Part shown: piece after piece, positions 31,685-34,025 of the stretch
Layout of the letters: the number at the start of each line of letters is the position of its first letter
How positions within the stretch are numbered: the stretch's first letter is position 1
Assembly: GCA_034698045.1 (NCBI GenBank)
Contig: JAQGAU010000223.1
Coordinates: forward strand, 1 to 34,025
Direction of reading: 5' to 3'
Source of the DNA: Paramacrobiotus richtersi
Lineage: Eukaryota; Tardigrada; Eutardigrada; Parachela; Macrobiotidae
DNA: 34,025 bases
The notes under the pieces: generated by a model
What the model was told of the DNA's origin: nothing
Database searches by the model: none
The model's input: the letters and a program-made list of their open reading frames with translations, nothing else
Program-made: the position numbers and the translations under genes

Positions 31685-31779
31685 GATGCTTGTGGGCTTG
31701 TGCTGGAAACAAACATGATAAACATGGCGTTTTCGGCAAATGGCGTACAGAGTAAAACGGCCGATCACCAGATAGGTTA

Positions 31780-32055
31780 CTAGTAGCCGGCAGCGCTATT
31801 GGAGCGTCCGTAAAAGACTTTCGAAAACCAGCCAAAAAATCGCGCCACGCCTGTTTGATTTTGCAACCAGGTAGTAGCCAAAGTCGTTAGATTTATGTTA
31901 GAACCATTCAAAAACTGCAAAGGTAAACGCTCAAGGAAAGCATGATCTCTAGCCAGAAGCGTTAAAGTCGCCAACTGCGTTACGAAAATGATCGAGAAAA
32001 AGAATAGCAATTGATGTTCGCGCCAGAAAATTAACGAGCTCTCACGAAAGGTCAT
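31780..32055 (-). CDS. small single-pass membrane protein
   Basis: Start taken at MTFRESS (32055); 91 residues. One hydrophobic stretch, LLFFFSIIFVTQLATLTLLA, suits a single membrane helix; the rest is mildly basic with an aromatic tail (FFGWFSKVFYG). Unknown role. TATATAAG at 32112-32105 lies about 50 bases upstream. A further minus-strand open stretch ahead of it (about 32205-32106, MSSNLEIYTADSAAGTQYES) may be part of the same unit or a separate short gene. Confidence 0.45.
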   Translation of the reverse strand: MTFRESSLIFWREHQLLFFFSIIFVTQLATLTLLARDHAFLERLPLQFLNGSNINLTTLATTWLQNQTGVARFFGWFSKVFYGRSNSAAGY

Positions 32056-32104
32056 AGTGGAAACATCAGTTTGAAAAGTGATAGCTTTCACTGTTAATCG
32101 TCGG

Positions 32105-32112
32105 CTTATATA
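32105..32112 (-). promoter_or_regulatory. TATA box of the small membrane-protein gene
   Basis: TATATAAG on the minus strand. Confidence 0.5.
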
Positions 32113-32423
32113 CTTACCACCAACATGACAGGAGCTGATCTAAGGAGACTCTCGTACTGAGTGCCGGCAGCGGAATCAGCTGTGTAAATCTCCAGATTGG
32201 ATGACATGTTGCAGAAGTGGTTTGCAATACAACCTGTCGCAGCTTTTATTCCGATCGGCTGTTGTTTTTCTCGAACTGCTAATCGGATTAGCAATGGGCG
32301 GTAACTTATGATAATCCTGATTGACAGATAGTTCGAATAACAACTCCAGTCAGCTTGTACCGCCAGTGTATAATCATTTTTATGAGTCGTTATCCATATC
32401 ATTCCGGCTGATCTACCAGCAGA

Positions 32424-33443
32424 ATGTTTCGACTGCCAAGGATCATGTCTGACGAGTCAAGCTGCTGCCGCTTGTTGTGGGATGTTCAATCATCCTCAAG
32501 TGACGAGCTTAAGCGTCATGGATTTCTAAGCATTAATTTGCATGACGCGTTTATATGCCAGTTTTGCAAACAGGTGGATGTTCGCTTATCATCTCAGGCA
32601 GATCCGCTAACATACCATCTCAGCAACAATCCTGCCTGTCGTCTCGTCCGAAAGGATAATGCTCAGAAATGCCACAGCACAGCAGTTACTCTTCCACAGC
32701 CAAAGTTTATGCAGTATTCTGATTTTCATCGTCGCCTGGAAACCTATACCTCATGGCCCAAACAACTTTCCCAGACGCCAGTGTCTTTATCAAATGCAGG
32801 TTTCTTCTATCGAGGTCAGAGCGATACGACAACTTGTTTTTATTGCGGTCTAATGCTCAGCCGCTGGAACAGCGAAGACAATCCTTTACTAGAACACATC
32901 AGATGGGCACCGAGATGTTTGTTTTTAATATGCCAACTGGAAAATACATCACCGCCATGCGAGATCAATGATCTTAACGAATGCTGGAAAAACCATGCAC
33001 AGCAACCATCTGCGCCGCCATCAACACCACCTGTTTCAAAATGCTCTATGGAAACTACAGCATCAGGTGGTACTTACTCATCAGATGCTGGTGATATCAG
33101 TTCTGATCCTAATCTAAAAGTTGATAAACTGGACGCCCTCAAGTTTATTACGGATTGTGTGAATTCCCGCTGGTTAACTTCCAAAGTCCTTGCGCACTTG
33201 GATTTGCTTGTCAAAAACAGTGCTGATTTTAAGTCCAAAAATACTGCTAGCTTGATTGCTACAGCGCTTAAAAGTGGATACGAACCAGCGGAAATCCAGC
33301 AAGCATTATTGACATACCGCCATATAAATGCAAAAATCGGAGGATATTACTTTCTACACTCTGATGAGCTTCCTTGCAGCTGCGCTTGTCCGGTACGGTT
33401 TAGTAAAGCGGCAATACCGTACGTTCTGGTGTCCGCGTTGTGA
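32424..33443 (+). CDS. inhibitor-of-apoptosis protein with two BIR domains
   Basis: 339 residues, ATG at 32424. BIR1 (about 17-75) has Cys45, Cys48, His65, Cys72. BIR2 (104-168, RLETYTSWPKQL...AGFFYRGQSDTTTCFYCGL) has Cys138, Cys141, His158, Cys165. Both follow the canonical C-x2-C-x16-H-x6-C zinc spacing. A Ser/Pro/Thr linker follows, then a helical part with a UBA-like segment (about 272-299, SLIATALKSGYEPAEIQQAL). No RING finger is seen. IAPs of insects and baculoviruses bind caspases or IAP antagonists through the BIR groove; UBA domains bind ubiquitin. The likely job is delaying death of the infected cell. The last 40 residues may differ if the gene is spliced. Confidence 0.85.
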   Translation: MFRLPRIMSDESSCCRLLWDVQSSSSDELKRHGFLSINLHDAFICQFCKQVDVRLSSQADPLTYHLSNNPACRLVRKDNAQKCHSTAVTLPQPKFMQYSDFHRRLETYTSWPKQLSQTPVSLSNAGFFYRGQSDTTTCFYCGLMLSRWNSEDNPLLEHIRWAPRCLFLICQLENTSPPCEINDLNECWKNHAQQPSAPPSTPPVSKCSMETTASGGTYSSDAGDISSDPNLKVDKLDALKFITDCVNSRWLTSKVLAHLDLLVKNSADFKSKNTASLIATALKSGYEPAEIQQALLTYRHINAKIGGYYFLHSDELPCSCACPVRFSKAAIPYVLVSAL

Positions 33444-33588
33444 GGAGACCACTACACATGCATCTGGCGCATGGGATAGAATTCTGAACGACGGTTCACA
33501 CTGGTCACAAGTGAAAGTCTCGGACGCAGATACGGCTAATTCGTTTATGTTTTTTGAATGCTGTAAATGTGATTGTAATATGGAATGA
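33328..33588 (+). CDS. TFIIS-like zinc-ribbon frame
   Basis: 86 residues from an ATG inside the 3' end of the IAP frame. CPRC (first zinc pair), then HWSQVKVSDADTANSFMFFE, then CCKC as the second pair. This resembles the C-terminal ribbon of elongation factor TFIIS (C-x2-C...YTQVQTRSADEPMTTF...C-x2-C), where the acidic pair reaches the RNA polymerase active site; one Asp of that pair is seen here. It could be a separate small gene, or belong to the IAP transcript. AATAAA lies at 33616-33621. A moderate pattern match only. Confidence 0.4.
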   Translation: MQKSEDITFYTLMSFLAAALVRYGLVKRQYRTFWCPRCEETTTHASGAWDRILNDGSHWSQVKVSDADTANSFMFFECCKCDCNME

Positions 33589-33615
33589 GTCGGCAAATCG
33601 TCGTTGTACGGAATT

Positions 33616-33621
33616 AATAAA
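33616..33621 (+). terminator. poly(A) signal at the right end of the element
   Basis: AATAAA 27 bases after the last plus-strand stop codon. No element gene is seen beyond this point. Confidence 0.55.
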
Positions 33622-33640
33622 GACGACCACTGCAAAACCT

Positions 33641-33811
33641 TGGTCAATGTTTATCTGTGCAAATACTGATTACAAAAAAACACATTACAAACAGAATTTA
33701 TATATTCACATGACTTATGGTTTTATAGCGGCATTAGCGCAGTTAGGGGCGTAGAGTGTCAAAGATATTGGGGGCGATAGCCTGACACACAGACAACCCC
33801 CCAAACTGCTG
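33641..33811. other. right flank of the element, no gene
   Basis: AT-rich, then a G/C-rich patch. No long terminal inverted repeat matching 17.8-18.0 kb was seen by eye. Confidence 0.35.
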
Positions 33812-33876
33812 CTGTACGACACCTTCATTGAGGCCTCAGTGAAGGTCCGGTACAGCGCTTCGACCTCCTTTTCATC
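33812..33876 (-). repeat. palindromic element, copy 2
   Basis: A 44-base palindrome (33812-33855), differing from copy 1 at only two positions when read in the same direction, then 8 bases, then CCTCCTTTTCATC (33864-33876), the exact reverse complement of the 13-base flank of copy 1. The gap of 8 bases is the same in both copies. Confidence 0.7.
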
Positions 33877-34025
33877 ACGTACCACTCGGTATTTTACGTA
33901 TTTTACAATTCCATTTATCGGCTACCATATCAACGCATATCAGGATATTTAGGATTTCATTTTAACTGACTACGTCGTCCTGTAAATTTTATGATTCCGC
34001 TCTCAGTCGGTTTCTTTAAACGTAA
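33877..34025. other. right end of window, no feature
   Basis: AT-rich, no frame or repeat seen. Confidence 0.4.

Larger units (their letters stand above)
17900..33640. mobile_element. Polinton/Maverick (adintovirus-like) element, near-whole
   Basis: About 15.7 kb, the usual size for the family. Core parts in order: integrase, penton-like minor capsid, Arg-rich core-like peptide, major capsid, protein-primed PolB, packaging ATPase. Accessory parts: eIF2-beta-like, two dsRBD frames, TMK, RNR R2, BIR-like, PC4-like, small membrane protein, IAP, TFIIS-like zinc ribbon. I did not recognise an adenain-type protease. Genes are on both strands with family-like spacing. Most frames are open and catalytic motifs are readable, so the copy looks fairly young; there may be a handful of interruptions, some of which could be introns. 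Terminal inverted repeats were not found, so both borders are approximate, and the leftmost minus-strand genes are assigned by position and promoter style. It looks AT-richer by eye than the spliced genes to its left. Confidence 0.85.

Noticed and set aside
17800-33811. Terminal inverted repeats of the Polinton
   Set aside because: By-eye comparison of both flanks found no matching inverted ends, so exact borders are not claimed.

Overview
This is eukaryotic DNA. Several genes can be read only as exons joined across short GT..AG introns of about 50-130 bases. Poly(A) signals lie at gene ends, and there is no operon structure. Two exons encode an animal-type SERCA calcium pump segment, and IAP-type BIR domains occur further on, so a metazoan is most likely. 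Very short introns and compact genes would fit a tardigrade or another small-genome invertebrate, but the species is not settled by the sequence.

Left part (1-6.4 kb) is gene-poor and repeat-rich. It holds the last codons of a plus-strand gene, an unrecognised minus-strand frame, a GCCAGCC-type minisatellite, a two-exon SERCA fragment with no visible continuation, three copies of a dispersed repeat built around a perfect 17-base palindrome, a 55-base-spaced tandem duplication, and one of two copies of a palindromic element whose partner lies 31.6 kb away near the right end.

Middle part (6.4-17.8 kb) holds three plus-strand spliced genes. The first is an intracellular SGNH-hydrolase-like protein with a charged coiled-coil tail. 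The second is a nine-exon gene for about 2020 residues that combines a KDM4-like JmjC domain, a possible ubiquitin-like segment, about 25 tandem 20-residue Pro/Thr/Ala repeats and an OTU-like domain. The third is a type I membrane protein with signal peptide, Cys-rich LRRNT-like head, mucin-like stalk, one transmembrane helix and a cytoplasmic tail.

Right part (about 17.9-33.6 kb) is a virus-like element of the Polinton/Maverick (adintovirus-like) family. It has a DDE integrase, a penton-like minor capsid protein, an Arg-rich core-like peptide, a double jelly-roll major capsid protein, a protein-primed family B DNA polymerase and an FtsK/HerA-type packaging ATPase. It also carries accessory genes: thymidylate kinase, ribonucleotide reductase small subunit, an IAP with two canonical BIRs, a second BIR-like protein, a PC4-like protein, a TFIIS-like zinc ribbon, two dsRNA-binding-domain frames and an eIF2-beta-like zinc-ribbon protein. 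Genes lie on both strands, often with a TATATAA-type box shortly upstream and a poly(A) signal at the stop codon. It looks near-whole and fairly young, with a handful of possible interruptions at most, some of which may be introns.

As a system, the accessory genes read as three modules (inference): nucleotide supply (RNR R2, TMK), transcription (PC4-like, TFIIS-like, uniform promoters), and blocking of host defence (BIR proteins against apoptosis; dsRBD and eIF2-beta-like proteins against dsRNA sensing or translation shut-off). This last pairing is the most interesting observation in the window.
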